Shown: positions 30,226 through 39,994, counted from the stretch's first letter. The stretch is 64,000 bases of DNA from Ancylobacter sp. Lp-2 (GCF_020523795.1 NZ_JAJALI010000003.1:604864-668863); one strand, 5' to 3'. Program-made: numbers and translations. The notes: generated by a model not told the origin, from the letters alone.

Positions 30226-31959
30226 TCAGATCGGCGGATGCGGGATCGAGGCCAGCAATTCGCGGGTGTACTCGGCCTTGGGCGCCGCCATAATCGCCTC
30301 CGTCGCGCCCTCCTCGACGATGCGGCCGGTGCGCATCACGATCACCCGGTCGCACAGCATGCGCACCACTTCGAGATCGTGGCTGACGAAGATGTAGCTC
30401 ATGCCGAGCCGCTGCTTCAGGTCCTGCAACAGGTTCAGCACCACCGCCTGCACGGAGACGTCGAGCGCCGCCGTCGGCTCGTCGAGGATGACGAGATCCG
30501 GGTCGGGCGCGATGGCGCGGGCGATACCGACGCGCGCCTTCTGCCCGCCGGACAGCTGGTGCGGGAAGCGGTCGAGCAGGTGGACCGGTAGGCCGACGAG
30601 GCCGGCCAGTTCCTCCACCTTCGCCCGCAGCGCCTTGCCGGACAGGCCGGACCCCAGCCGCAGCAGCGGGTCGGCGATGGCGCGGGCGGCGGTGTAGCGC
30701 GGGTTGAGGCTGTCGGTCGGGTCCTGGAACACCAGCTGGATGCGCGAACGCCATTTCGAGCCGGCGAAGCGCTTGGCCGGAATGGCGGACAATTCCTCGC
30801 CCTTGAACACGATGCGCCCCGAGGTCGGGTCGAGAAGGCGCATCAGCATCATCGAGGTCGTGGACTTGCCGCAGCCGCTCTCGCCGACGAGGCCGAGGCT
30901 CTCGCCCTTCGCCACCGAGAAGCTGATGTCGTCCACCGCGCGAAACGGGTCGGCCGCCGCGCCCTTGATGCCGAAGGCCCCGGCAAGACCGGTCGCCGGC
31001 GTCTGGCGCGGATATTCCTTCACCAGGTTCTCGACGACCAGCAGCGGCGTGCCGGCGCCCTCCACCGGCATCGCCGGTGTCAACGCGACGGGCGCGGCAT
31101 CTTCCGGCAGCAGGTCGCGCAGGGTGACGCCCTTGCGCGGCGTCGCCCGCATCAGCTTGCGGGTATAGGCGTGCTGCGGGGCGCGGAAGACCGCCTCGGC
31201 ATTGGCGGTCTCCACCACCTTGCCCTTCTCCATCACCATCACCCGGTCGCAATAGGCGCTCGCGAGCCCGAGATCGTGGGTGATGAGGATGGTGGACATG
31301 TTGCGCTCGCGGGTGAGCTCGACCACGAGGTCCATCACCGCCTTCTGCGTCGTCACGTCGAGGCCGGTGGTCGGCTCGTCGGCGATCAGCAATTGCGGCC
31401 GGCAGGCGAGCGCCAGCGCGATGACGATGCGCTGGCACATGCCGCCGGACAGTTCGAACGGATAGGCGTGGTAGCGCTCCTCCGGTCGGGCGATGCGCAC
31501 CGCCTTCAGCACCTCGATAGCCTTCTCCTTCGCGTCGGAGGGCTGCGCCTGCACGTGCTCGATCAGCACGTCCTCGATCTGCTTGCCGACCTTGCGGATC
31601 GGATTCAGCGCCGCGCGCGGGTTCTGGAAGATCATCGACATCTCCCGCCCGCGTAGCGCCCGCACCTGGCTCTCCGAGGCGGCCCCGATGTCGACGCCGC
31701 CGAAGGAGATCGTTCCCTCGGCGATGCGGCCGGCGCGGTCGAGGATGCGCATCACCGCATAGGAGGTGACCGACTTGCCCGAGCCGGATTCGCCGACAAT
31801 GCCCAGCGTCTCGCCTTTGGCCAGCGTCAGGTCCACCTGCTTCACCGCCTGGACGGTGCCGCGGCGGGTGGCGAACTCGACGGTGAGGTCGCGCACCTCC
31901 AGCAAGGGCGGCTGCATGTTGTTGACACCCGCAGACATGTTTCCCGCATGAATGTTCAT
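30226..31959 (-). CDS. Peptide-type ABC transporter, fused double ATP-binding protein (DppD-DppF type)
   Basis: A 577-residue protein with two complete ABC ATPase cassettes in tandem. The first has GESGSGKS, signature LSGGMCQRIVIALAL and LLIADEPTTGLD. The second has GESGCGKST, LSGGQKARVGIARAI and VILDEPTAALD. Each is followed by an oligopeptide C-terminal motif region. It energises the permeases encoded upstream on the same strand. Family substrates are di- or oligopeptides, glutathione, nickel chelates or opines. ATG 31959 (MNIHAGNM) is the chosen start, 11 bases after the permease stop. Confidence 0.93.
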   Translation of the reverse strand: MNIHAGNMSAGVNNMQPPLLEVRDLTVEFATRRGTVQAVKQVDLTLAKGETLGIVGESGSGKSVTSYAVMRILDRAGRIAEGTISFGGVDIGAASESQVRALRGREMSMIFQNPRAALNPIRKVGKQIEDVLIEHVQAQPSDAKEKAIEVLKAVRIARPEERYHAYPFELSGGMCQRIVIALALACRPQLLIADEPTTGLDVTTQKAVMDLVVELTRERNMSTILITHDLGLASAYCDRVMVMEKGKVVETANAEAVFRAPQHAYTRKLMRATPRKGVTLRDLLPEDAAPVALTPAMPVEGAGTPLLVVENLVKEYPRQTPATGLAGAFGIKGAAADPFRAVDDISFSVAKGESLGLVGESGCGKSTTSMMLMRLLDPTSGRIVFKGEELSAIPAKRFAGSKWRSRIQLVFQDPTDSLNPRYTAARAIADPLLRLGSGLSGKALRAKVEELAGLVGLPVHLLDRFPHQLSGGQKARVGIARAIAPDPDLVILDEPTAALDVSVQAVVLNLLQDLKQRLGMSYIFVSHDLEVVRMLCDRVIVMRTGRIVEEGATEAIMAAPKAEYTRELLASIPHPPI

Positions 31960-31970
31960 CGCCGCCTCCC

Positions 31971-32861
31971 TCAGGTGCGCCGCTGCGGATCGACGAGGTC
32001 GCGCAAACCGTCGCCGAGCAGGTTGAAGCAGAACACGGCGAGCATCAGCGTCACGCCGGGGAAGAAGGCGATCCACCATTCGCCGGAGATGATGAAGGAG
32101 GCGCCCTCCGCCACCATGATCCCCCATTCCGGGGTGGGCGGGCGCACGCCGAGGCCGATGAAGGACAGCCCCGCCGCATTGAGGATGGCGTAGCCCATGG
32201 TGAGCGACACCTGCACCATCATGATCGGCAATATGTTCGGCGCGATGTGGCCGAGCAGGATGCGCATCTCCGAATTGCCGGACAGTCGCGCCGCCTGCAC
32301 GAAGCCGGCCTCGCGGCGGATATTGGCCTCGGCGCGGGCGACGCGCACATAGAGCGGGAAGTTGATGATCGCGGTGGCGATGATGATGTTGGTCACGGTG
32401 TTGCCGAGCGCCGCCACGATGCCCATCGCCAGCACGAAGAGCGGGAAGGCCATGATGGTGTCGGAGACGCGCCCGACGATGCGGTCGGTCCAGCCGCCGA
32501 AATAGCCGGAGGCGATGCCGGCGAAGCCGCCCGCGACGAACACCAGCGCCACCGAGGCGACGGCGATGATCATGTCGAGCCGGCTCGCCACGACCACGCG
32601 CGAGAAGATGTCGCGCCCGAGCTGGTCGGTGCCGAACCAGTAGGTGGCGGACGGCGGCTGCAACGCCGCCGAGGTGTTGCTCGCCAGCGGATCGTGCGGC
32701 ACCACATAGGGGCCGATCAGCGCCGCCAAAGCGAACAGCGCGAACAGGCCGAAAGCGATGCCGGTGACCGGGTTTTCGGCGACGATGTGCCGGGCGTGGG
32801 AGAACAGGCTGTCCTTCGGCGCGGCGTCGGTGGCGGCAAGGCTCATGGCTTTCCCCCTCAT
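31971..32861 (-). CDS. Peptide-type ABC transporter permease (DppC type)
   Basis: A 296-residue permease. It has the N-terminal cytoplasmic tail and first helix typical of DppC, the ATYWFGTDQLGRDIFSRVVVAS segment, and the coupling loop EAGFVQAARLSGNSEMRILLGHI. ATG 32861 has a GAGGAGGG Shine-Dalgarno. An ATG at 32846 with GAGGGGG upstream is almost as good. It pairs with the DppB-type permease whose stop lies 10 bases upstream. Confidence 0.92.
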   Translation of the reverse strand: MRGKAMSLAATDAAPKDSLFSHARHIVAENPVTGIAFGLFALFALAALIGPYVVPHDPLASNTSAALQPPSATYWFGTDQLGRDIFSRVVVASRLDMIIAVASVALVFVAGGFAGIASGYFGGWTDRIVGRVSDTIMAFPLFVLAMGIVAALGNTVTNIIIATAIINFPLYVRVARAEANIRREAGFVQAARLSGNSEMRILLGHIAPNILPIMMVQVSLTMGYAILNAAGLSFIGLGVRPPTPEWGIMVAEGASFIISGEWWIAFFPGVTLMLAVFCFNLLGDGLRDLVDPQRRT

Positions 32862-32871
32862 GGCACCCTCC

Positions 32872-33897
32872 TCAGGCTTCGATGCGCACGCGCGGGTCGA
32901 CCAGCCCGTACAGGATGTCGATCGCGAGGTTGAGCAGCACGTAGAGAATGGCCATGGCGAGCACGAAGCCCTGCACCGGCGCATAGTCGGAGGTGATCAG
33001 CGCCTCGATGGCGTAGGAACCGATGCCCGGCCAGGCGAACACCTTCTCCACCAGCACATTGGCGCCGAGCAGGAAGGAGAACACCATGCCGAGCGTGGTG
33101 ATGACCGGCAAAAGCGCATTGCGGAACGCATAACCCATCACGACCTTGGACGGCTTCAGCCCACTCGCCCGCGCGGTGCGCACGAAATCCGAGGCCAGCA
33201 CGGAGAGCATGGAGGCGCGGGTCATGCGGGCGATCGGCGCGAGCGAGAAGATGGCGAGCGTCACCGCCGGCAGCCAGATCTGCGACCAGGCGGCGCGGAA
33301 CAACTCGAAATCGCCGGCGAGCAGGCTGTCGATCAGGTAGAAGCCGGTCACGGTGTCCGGCGCGGAATAGATGAAGTCGAGCCGCCCCATCGGCGCCGGC
33401 GCCCAGCCGAGCTTGTAGTAGAACACATAGACCAGCAGCAGCCCGGTGAAGAACACCGGCAGCGACACGCCGGCGGTAGCCACCACCCGACACAGATGGT
33501 CGATCCACGAGCCCTGCCGCACCGCCGCGAGGATGCCGAGCGGCACCGACACCGCGACCGAGAGGATCAGCCCGAGCAGCGTCAGTTCCGCCGAGGCCGG
33601 CAGCCGGGCGCGGATATCCTCGAACACCGGCTGGCCGGTGGTCAGCGACATGCCGAGATTGCCGGTGGCGAGGTCCTTCACATAGGCGAGGAACTGCACG
33701 AACAGCGGCTGATCGAGGCCGAGCTTGGTCTTGATCTCGGCGATGGCCTGCGGGGTCGCCGCCGGCCCGGCGAAATAGGCGGCTGTGTCGCCGGGCAGCA
33801 CCCGCGTCAGCAGGAAGGTGACGATGACGACGCCGATAAGGCTCGGCACCGCGGTGCCGAGGCGGCGGACAATCTGCTTGAGCACGCGCACCTCCAT
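32872..33897 (-). CDS. Peptide-type ABC transporter permease (DppB type)
   Basis: A 341-residue permease starting MEVRVLKQIVRRLGTAVPSL. It has the first helix and long periplasmic loop (LPGDTAAYFAGPAATPQAIAEI) of DppB, and the coupling loop region SDFVRTARASGLKPSKVVMG. It forms the channel with the DppC-type protein. A 340-base gap holding a REP-like repeat separates it from the binding-protein gene upstream. Confidence 0.93.
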   Translation of the reverse strand: MEVRVLKQIVRRLGTAVPSLIGVVIVTFLLTRVLPGDTAAYFAGPAATPQAIAEIKTKLGLDQPLFVQFLAYVKDLATGNLGMSLTTGQPVFEDIRARLPASAELTLLGLILSVAVSVPLGILAAVRQGSWIDHLCRVVATAGVSLPVFFTGLLLVYVFYYKLGWAPAPMGRLDFIYSAPDTVTGFYLIDSLLAGDFELFRAAWSQIWLPAVTLAIFSLAPIARMTRASMLSVLASDFVRTARASGLKPSKVVMGYAFRNALLPVITTLGMVFSFLLGANVLVEKVFAWPGIGSYAIEALITSDYAPVQGFVLAMAILYVLLNLAIDILYGLVDPRVRIEA

Positions 33898-34068
33898 GGG
33901 ATGGACGGGTGGATCCGGCGACGCGAAGGGTGGGATAGGAAAGACCGACCGGATAGAAGATCTAACCGGCCGAACGCTGACCGGATCGGCGTTTTGTTTT
34001 ACGGACGCCCCTTCAGACGCCTCCGACCCAGCAGACAGCCAAGCAACAGCATGGCCCGGAGCGACTGA

Positions 34069-34215
34069 CGGGGAGAGGGGCCTTCTTGGCCTCCCAATGT
34101 CGCCCCCCTCGCCGACCCGCTGCGCGGGCCACCTCTCCGTCGAAGCCGGATGTTTCCGGCTTCGACCCCGCCGGCCCCGAACTCGGCAACAGCCGAGTTC
34201 GGACGGGGAGAGGGA
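34069..34215. repeat. REP-like modular intergenic repeat, copy C, between SBP and permease genes
   Basis: Same framework as copies A and B but in opposite orientation (GACCCGCTGCGCGGGCCACCTCTCC core). Two perfect hairpins occur side by side: CGAAGCCGGA-tgtt-TCCGGCTTCG at 34141-34164 and CGAACTCGGC-aaca-GCCGAGTTCG at 34178-34201. It fills much of the gap between the peptide-binding-protein gene and the first permease. The remaining 33898-34068 has no gene that I can see. Confidence 0.8.
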
Positions 34216-34237
34216 AAGCTAAGAAAGCTACCCGTCC

Positions 34238-35866
34238 CTACGCCTTGCGCAGCGTGCGGTAGTCGAGTTGCCGGTGGAACCAGTATTGGTAGCCGGCAAT
34301 CGACTTCTGCATGGCTACGTTGAGATAGGGCTGGAACAGCGGCACGCGCGGCATGTCGGCGAAGGCGAGGTCGATGAAGCCGGTGACGTCCTTGTCATAG
34401 GCCGGCCAGTCGCCCGCCGCCGCCGTGGCACGGGCGCCGTCGATCAGCTTGTCCATCTCGGCGCTTTTGTAGCCCATGGTGTTGAACACCGCGTTCTGGC
34501 CGTGATAGCCCCAGAAGAAGAAGTATTCCGGGTAGTCGAGCCAGCCGGAGAAGAAGTTGGCGATCAGCGGCATCTCCTTCTTGGTGATCTCGCCGCGCCA
34601 GTTGGCACCCGGAATCTTGTTCAGCGTCACCTTGATGCCGATCTGACCGAGGCTCTCCTGCACCAGCGTGCAGAGCGGCTCGTTTACCACGGCCGCGCCG
34701 AGGTCGAAGGAGAGCGTGGTCTCGAAGCCCTCGGGATAGCCGGCCTTGGCCAGCAGTTCCTTCGCCTTGGCGATGTCGGTGTTGTAGCCATGCGCCTGCG
34801 GCCACACCGGCTGGCTCACCTTGTTGGAGGCCGCGCCGTAGAGCGGCTTGCCGAGGCCGAACAGCACCGCGTCCATGATCTTCTGGTAGGGAATGGCGTA
34901 GGCCACCGCCTGGCGCACCTCCAGCTTGTCGAAGGGCGGCTTGGTGACGTTCATGCCGATATATTGCACGCCGTTGCTGACCGGGTTCGACACCACCTTC
35001 ACCTTGCCGGCCTTGTCGAGCTCGACGAAGTCCTTGGCCGGCAAATCGAACGAGATGTCGGCGTCGCCGCGCTCGATCAGCGCCCGGCGGTTGCCGGCCG
35101 ACGGCACCATGCGCCACACCACCCGCTTGATCGACGGCATCGGGCCGCAGGCCCAGCTCTCGTTGCGCTCGAAGATCACCTCGGTGCCGGAGGTCCACTT
35201 CGCCACCTTGTAGGCGCCGCCGCCGGCGGTGTTCTGCTTGGTGAACTCCATGCCCCATTTGTCCTGCTCGGTAGCCTTGGACTGCACCAGCTTGGAGTTG
35301 AACACCGAGGGCACGATCACCGCGAGGTCCGGCATTGTCAGCCGGTCGGGACGGATGAAGTCGACGCGGAAAGTGTGATCGTCCACCACCACGAACTGCT
35401 CGGGCTTTTCCAGCGAACCGGCCTTCATCTGGAAGGTCGGGAAGCCGCCCACCGACACCGCGCGGTCGAACGACCATTTCACGTCCTGCGCGGTGACCGG
35501 CGAGCCGTCATGGAAGGTGGCGTTCTTGCGCAGCTTGAAGGTGGCGGCATTGGCCGAGACGTCCCACCCCTCGGCGAGCTCGGGCACCAGCTTGTTCTGG
35601 TCGTAGCTCACCGAACCGTCCGCCAGCGTCTTGGTGCCGTAGCTCATCAGCCGGTCGTAGCAGTTCCACGCCACCTCATAGCCGGGACGGTTGGTGCCGA
35701 CGCCGTGGATGTCGAGATTGTTCGGGCCGGCTTCGCTGACCAGCAGCAGCGTCTCGGCCCGCGCCGACTGCGCACGTGCCGACGACCAGACGGCCGGCGC
35801 CGCGACGCCGGCAGCGGCAACCGAGGAGAGGACCGATGCGGATTTCAGGAATTCGCGACGATTCAT
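34238..35866 (-). CDS. Peptide-type ABC transporter substrate-binding protein (family 5)
   Basis: A 542-residue periplasmic binding protein with a Tat-like leader (MNRREFLKSASVLSSVAA, cut near ARAQSA). The SBP_bac_5 fold shows PELAEGWDVSANAATFKLRK and the segment FHDGSPVTAQDVKWSFDRA. Family ligands are peptides, opines, nickel chelates and others, and the ligand is unknown. It heads the operon SBP-DppB-DppC-ATPase and is divergent from a GntR gene, with 226 bases between the starts. Confidence 0.92.
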   Translation of the reverse strand: MNRREFLKSASVLSSVAAAGVAAPAVWSSARAQSARAETLLLVSEAGPNNLDIHGVGTNRPGYEVAWNCYDRLMSYGTKTLADGSVSYDQNKLVPELAEGWDVSANAATFKLRKNATFHDGSPVTAQDVKWSFDRAVSVGGFPTFQMKAGSLEKPEQFVVVDDHTFRVDFIRPDRLTMPDLAVIVPSVFNSKLVQSKATEQDKWGMEFTKQNTAGGGAYKVAKWTSGTEVIFERNESWACGPMPSIKRVVWRMVPSAGNRRALIERGDADISFDLPAKDFVELDKAGKVKVVSNPVSNGVQYIGMNVTKPPFDKLEVRQAVAYAIPYQKIMDAVLFGLGKPLYGAASNKVSQPVWPQAHGYNTDIAKAKELLAKAGYPEGFETTLSFDLGAAVVNEPLCTLVQESLGQIGIKVTLNKIPGANWRGEITKKEMPLIANFFSGWLDYPEYFFFWGYHGQNAVFNTMGYKSAEMDKLIDGARATAAAGDWPAYDKDVTGFIDLAFADMPRVPLFQPYLNVAMQKSIAGYQYWFHRQLDYRTLRKA

Positions 35867-36092
35867 GAGGCGAGGCTCCGAGGAATGACGCCGGGCGCGG
35901 ACAACGACAAGCCGGCGGCGATGAACGGGCGATGCTGCTGTACTCTCAGGAAATATTGTGCATGCAATTTTTGAATCTTGCGTGCTTAAATTGCCGTCAT
36001 GGACGCTGAAATTCTGTGCTGTATGCGCATGGCGATTCATGCCATGACTTGCGGTACAGGCGAGTTCCCCTTGCGAGCAGGCGCATTCCCGC
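35867..36092. promoter_or_regulatory. Divergent promoter region, peptide ABC operon / GntR gene
   Basis: AT-rich compared with its surroundings. It contains TGCATGCA (35959-35966) flanked by TTG and CAA, a possible site for the adjacent GntR protein. No small gene seen. Confidence 0.35.
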
Positions 36093-36764
36093 ATGGCCGA
36101 CGAACGGCAGACGCGCACCGAGAAGTTGGCCGGCGAGATCGCCGACGCCATCATCGACGGCTCGCTGGAACCGGGTACACGCCTCGACGAACACATGCTG
36201 GCCGCCCGCTACGGCACCTCGCGCACGCCGGTTCGCGAGGCGCTGCGCAAGCTCGCCACCACCGGGCTGATCGAGCTGCGCCCGCGCCGCGGCGCCATCG
36301 TCGCCGAGATCACCTCGCAGCAGCTAGAAACGCTGTTCGTCGCCATGGGCGAGCTGGAAGCCACCTGTGCCCGGCTCTCGGCGCTCAGCATGACGCCGAT
36401 CGAGCGGCGGCGGCTCGGCGCCCTCTATGAGGGCATGGCCGACATGGTGGTGCGCGACGACGTCGAGGCCTACGCCGCCGCCAATGTCAGCTTCCATACG
36501 CTGTTCTATGCCGGCTCGCACAATCCGGTGCTGGCGGAGATGACCGCGACGCTGCGCCGGCGACTGGCGCCGTTCCGCCACGCGCAGTTCCGCGCGCCCG
36601 GCCGGCTGGCGCTCTCCCATGCCGAGCACGGGGCGGTGATGCGGGCGGTGCTGACCGGCGACGCCGCCGCCGCCCACGCCACCATGCTGCATCATGTCAG
36701 CCTGGTCGAGGACGCCTTCGAGCAGCTCGCCCCCTCGCCCGCCTCCCGGCGGCAGGCCAACTGA
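36093..36764 (+). CDS. GntR-family (FCD) transcriptional regulator
   Basis: A 223-residue FadR-subfamily regulator. The winged helix (EPGTRLDEHMLAARYGTSRTPVREALRKL) is followed by an FCD domain with SFHTLFYAGSHNPVLAEM and the final HAEHGAVMRAVLTGDAAAAHATMLHH, the His/Asp set that usually binds a metal and an acid ligand. Divergent from the peptide-type ABC operon and likely its regulator. Confidence 0.87.
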   Translation: MADERQTRTEKLAGEIADAIIDGSLEPGTRLDEHMLAARYGTSRTPVREALRKLATTGLIELRPRRGAIVAEITSQQLETLFVAMGELEATCARLSALSMTPIERRRLGALYEGMADMVVRDDVEAYAAANVSFHTLFYAGSHNPVLAEMTATLRRRLAPFRHAQFRAPGRLALSHAEHGAVMRAVLTGDAAAAHATMLHHVSLVEDAFEQLAPSPASRRQAN

Positions 36765-36914
36765 GCCGTACCGGCCGCCGCCCCCCTGCCCTCGCCCGGG
36801 GAAAGCCTAATGTGTCAACAGGCTGCCGCCGCCCATGTCCAAAGGCCCATTCCGCCGGCGCCGAACATGCTCTAGTTTCGCGCCCGCTTTCCCGCACATT
36901 CAGGAGATGGACCG

Positions 36915-37847
36915 ATGCGCTTCTACGCCGCCAAGGAAATCGAGGCCGCCCTCGACTATCCCCGCCTGATTGCGGCGCTGCGCGAAGCCTTCGCCACCCA
37001 TGACGAGCCGATGCCGGTGCGCGGCGCCTTCGATGTCGGCACGCCGGCGGCTCCCGGCCACCTGCTCACCATGCCGGCCTGGAAGCGCGGCGAGGCCATC
37101 GGCACCAAGCTGGTCACCGTGTTCCCCAACAACGCCGCGCATGGGCTCGGCGCGGTGGGCTCGCTCTATGTGCTGTTCGACGGCGTCACCGGGCAGCCGC
37201 GCGCGGTGATGGAGGGCGACGCGCTCACCAATCGCCGTACCGCCGCCGCCTCGGCGCTCGCTGCCTCCTGGCTGGCGCGGCCGGACAGCCGCACGCTGCT
37301 GATCGTCGGCACCGGCCATGTCGCGGCTCAGCTCGCCGCCGCGCATCGCACGGTACGGCCGATCGAGCGGGTGCTGGTGTGGGGACGCCGCCGCGACAAG
37401 GCCGAGGCGCTGGCCGCCGCCATCGGTGCTGGCGGCCTGGAAGCGCGGGCGGTCGACGATATCGCCGCCGCCCTCGGCGAGGCGGACATCGTCAGCTGCG
37501 CCACCACCTCGACGGCGCCGCTGGTCAAGGGCGCCGAGGTGCGCCCCGGCACCCATGTCGACCTGGTCGGCGCCTTCAACCCGGCGATGCGCGAGAGCGA
37601 CGACGCGCTGGTGCGGCGCGCCGAAGTGTTCGTCGATACGCGGGCCGGAGCGCTGGCCGAGGCAGGCGACCTCTTGCAACCACTCAAGGCCGGGCTGTGG
37701 TCGGCCGAGGCGCTGCGGGCCGACCTGCGGGACCTCGCGCTCGGCCGCCATCCCGGCCGGCGCACGGCGGAAGAGGTGACGCTGTTCAAGTCGGTGGGCG
37801 CGGCGCTGGAGGATCTCGCCGCCGCGCTTCTGGTGGTCGGGAGCTGA
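36915..37847 (+). CDS. Ornithine cyclodeaminase / mu-crystallin family protein
   Basis: A 310-residue NAD(P)-binding protein. It has an N-terminal dimerisation and substrate region (MRFYAAKEIEAALDYPRLI, KLVTVFPNNAAHGLG, EGDALTNRRTAAASALAA) and a Rossmann fold, LLIVGTGHVAAQLAAAHR, near residue 130. Family members include ornithine cyclodeaminase, ketimine reductases and 2,3-diaminopropionate or ectoine-pathway enzymes, so the exact reaction is open. The start has CAGGAG 9 bases before it. It is convergent with a small gene behind the polyamine-type ABC operon. Confidence 0.85.
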   Translation: MRFYAAKEIEAALDYPRLIAALREAFATHDEPMPVRGAFDVGTPAAPGHLLTMPAWKRGEAIGTKLVTVFPNNAAHGLGAVGSLYVLFDGVTGQPRAVMEGDALTNRRTAAASALAASWLARPDSRTLLIVGTGHVAAQLAAAHRTVRPIERVLVWGRRRDKAEALAAAIGAGGLEARAVDDIAAALGEADIVSCATTSTAPLVKGAEVRPGTHVDLVGAFNPAMRESDDALVRRAEVFVDTRAGALAEAGDLLQPLKAGLWSAEALRADLRDLALGRHPGRRTAEEVTLFKSVGAALEDLAAALLVVGS

Positions 37848-37867
37848 TTCGCCTCAGCGGCGCGCGT

Positions 37868-38089
37868 TCAGCGGATGAACTCGATGGTATCGAGCGCGAT
37901 CAGCTGGTTGCCCTGATAGTTGTTGTCGTGCAAGCGGCACAGCATGAACCGGTCCGCCACCTCGATCGGTCCATAGGCGGTGACGGTATCGCCGCTGCGC
38001 AGCTTGATGATCAAGGCGTGCTTGCGGTCGTCCTTGGCCACTTCCTTGAGCAGATCGCAGATGCTGCGGTCCGTGGTGCAGATGTTCAT
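37868..38089 (-). CDS. Small hypothetical protein, possible SH3/Sm-like beta barrel
   Basis: A 73-residue protein starting MNICTTDRS. The C-terminal 45 residues alternate hydrophobic and polar residues (HALIIKLRSGDTVTAYGPIE, then LCRLHDNNYQGNQLIALDTI) as in a small five-stranded barrel. The start at 38089 has a GGGAGAAACG-like Shine-Dalgarno. No family recognised. It lies 177 bases downstream of the last permease gene of the polyamine-type operon, on the same strand. Confidence 0.65.
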   Translation of the reverse strand: MNICTTDRSICDLLKEVAKDDRKHALIIKLRSGDTVTAYGPIEVADRFMLCRLHDNNYQGNQLIALDTIEFIR

Positions 38090-38266
38090 GGCGTTTCTCC
38101 CATAACGTCCACGCCGCTTCGGCCCGGTGGGTTCCAGCCGCACGACTTATTCTGGACATCAACCCGCCACGAACTATCCGGTTCCTTGCCGCCCCCGGCA
38201 AGCACTTTCTGCGCAAGCCTCTGTGAGGGCAAATCTTTCCGCAGCGGCAGGAAAAGGGGGACGGGA

Positions 38267-39097
38267 TCAGCCCGCTACCTTCCGCGCCCGGCGCTTGCGC
38301 AGGACGGCGATGGCGATGAGCGCCACCACGATGATCGCCATCGAGAACACCGTCGTCACCGTGCCCAGCGCATAGAGCACCGGCGTGGTGACGTTGGTGG
38401 TCATGCCGTAGATCTCCAGCGGCAGCGTGTTGAAGGTGCCGGCGGTCATCAGCGTGCGGGCGAACTCGTCATAGGAGAGCGTGAAGCCGAACAGCCCGAC
38501 ACCGACCAGGCTCGGCAGGATGATCGGCAGCACCACATGCGCGAAGGTCTGCCACGACGTGGCGCCGAGGTCGCGCGCGGCTTCCTCGTAGGACGGGTTG
38601 AAGCGGTTGAACACCGCGAACATGATCAGGAGGCCGAAGGGCAGCGTCCAGGTGAGATGCGCGCCGAAGGCCGAGGAATACCAGGCCGGGTTCAGCCCGA
38701 ACACCTGGAAGGCGAGGCCGATGCCCAGCGAGATCAGGATCGAGGGCACGATCAGGCTGGCGATGGTGAGGTAGAATAGCGGGCCGGAGCCGAGGAAGCG
38801 GCGGCGGAAGGCGAGGCCGGCGAGCAGCGACACCACCACCGTCGCCACCATGGTCATCAGCCCAAGGAGGAGCGAGCGGGTGAAGGCGCCGCCGAAATCG
38901 CCCACCGCCTGCTGCTCGAACAGGAGGTTCTTGAACCAGTGCACCGAGGACCCGTTCATCGGGAAGGTGAGGCCGCCATTTGGGCCCTGGAACGACAGGA
39001 TGAAGATCGTCGTCAGCGGCCCGTACAGGAACAGCACGAACAGCACGAAGAAGGCCGTGAGGACGTAGAAACCGAGGCCGCGCTTTTCCGAGTTCAT
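38267..39097 (-). CDS. Polyamine/Fe-type ABC transporter permease (PotC type)
   Basis: A 276-residue permease beginning MNSEKRGLGFYVLTAFFVLF. The coupling loop EEAARDLGATSWQTFAHVVLPII and the SYDEFARTLMTAG-like segment are typical of PotC. It is the last gene of the set ATPase-SBP-PotB-PotC. Family substrates are spermidine or putrescine, but relatives carry other cations and amino-acid derivatives. Confidence 0.92.
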   Translation of the reverse strand: MNSEKRGLGFYVLTAFFVLFVLFLYGPLTTIFILSFQGPNGGLTFPMNGSSVHWFKNLLFEQQAVGDFGGAFTRSLLLGLMTMVATVVVSLLAGLAFRRRFLGSGPLFYLTIASLIVPSILISLGIGLAFQVFGLNPAWYSSAFGAHLTWTLPFGLLIMFAVFNRFNPSYEEAARDLGATSWQTFAHVVLPIILPSLVGVGLFGFTLSYDEFARTLMTAGTFNTLPLEIYGMTTNVTTPVLYALGTVTTVFSMAIIVVALIAIAVLRKRRARKVAG

Positions 39098-39116
39098 CGC
39101 GAGATCCTTCTCCGCC

Positions 39117-39968
39117 TCACAGTTCCTTGCGGATGTTGACGACGCGCAATATGCCGCCGACCAGCATCAGCACGATGATCAAGAGGATCACCGCATTGGC
39201 CGCCGCGGCCGGGTATTGCAGCAGCGCGATCTGGTTCGCCATCATCAGGCCCACCGAGGCCGACTGGCCGCCGGACATGAAGCGCACGGTGATGAAGTCG
39301 CCCATCACCAGCGTGACGACGAAGATCGAGCCGATGGCGATGCCCGGCTTGGCCAGCGGGATGATGACGTTGGTGAGGATCTGCCAGCCATTGGCGCCGG
39401 CATCGCGCGCCGCCTCGATCAGCGCCCGGTCGATGCGCATCAGCGTGTTGAAGATCGGCGTCACCATGAATAGCGTGTAGAGATGCACCATGGCGAGCAC
39501 CACCGAGAAGTCGGAGAACAGCAGGAACTCCAGCGGCTGGTCGATGATCCCCATGGTCATCAGCGTCTGGTTCAACAGCCCGTTGCGGCCGAGGAACGGG
39601 ATCCACGAGATCATGCGGATGATGTTCGAGGTCAGGAACGGGATGGTGCAGATGAGGAACAGCAGCATCTGCATCGTCGTCGAGCGGATGTGGAAGGCAA
39701 GATAATAGGCCACCCAGAAGCCGATGAGCAGCGTCAGCGCCCACACGATCAGGGTGTATTTGAAGGTGTTGATGTAGGTGTTCCAGGTCACCGGCGAGGT
39801 GATCGTCTCCTCGTAATTGGTGAAGACGAAGGCCGGGAAGATCTGGATGGAATCATAGTCCCAGAAGCTCACCATCGCGATAGTGGCGATGGGCAGCACC
39901 AGAAAGGCCGCCAGGATCAGCGTCAGCGGCGTCGCCTGGAGATAGGGCGCGAGGCGTGAAAGCGTCAT
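39117..39968 (-). CDS. Polyamine/Fe-type ABC transporter permease (PotB type)
   Basis: A 283-residue permease. Helix one reads TPLTLILAAFLVLPIATIAMV, and the coupling loop IEAARDAGANGWQILTNVIIPLAK is intact. The start ATG 39968 (MTLSRLAPYLQ) was chosen because the frame upstream runs through the REP-like repeat. The stop is 19 bases before the PotC-type gene. Confidence 0.92.
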   Translation of the reverse strand: MTLSRLAPYLQATPLTLILAAFLVLPIATIAMVSFWDYDSIQIFPAFVFTNYEETITSPVTWNTYINTFKYTLIVWALTLLIGFWVAYYLAFHIRSTTMQMLLFLICTIPFLTSNIIRMISWIPFLGRNGLLNQTLMTMGIIDQPLEFLLFSDFSVVLAMVHLYTLFMVTPIFNTLMRIDRALIEAARDAGANGWQILTNVIIPLAKPGIAIGSIFVVTLVMGDFITVRFMSGGQSASVGLMMANQIALLQYPAAAANAVILLIIVLMLVGGILRVVNIRKEL

Positions 39969-39994
39969 GCGGGCGTTCCGGTGGAGGGCCTCTG

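Noticed and set aside
33950..34005. Terminator-like hairpin with TTTTGTTTT on the plus strand
   Set aside because: The stem has a mismatch and no plus-strand gene precedes it.
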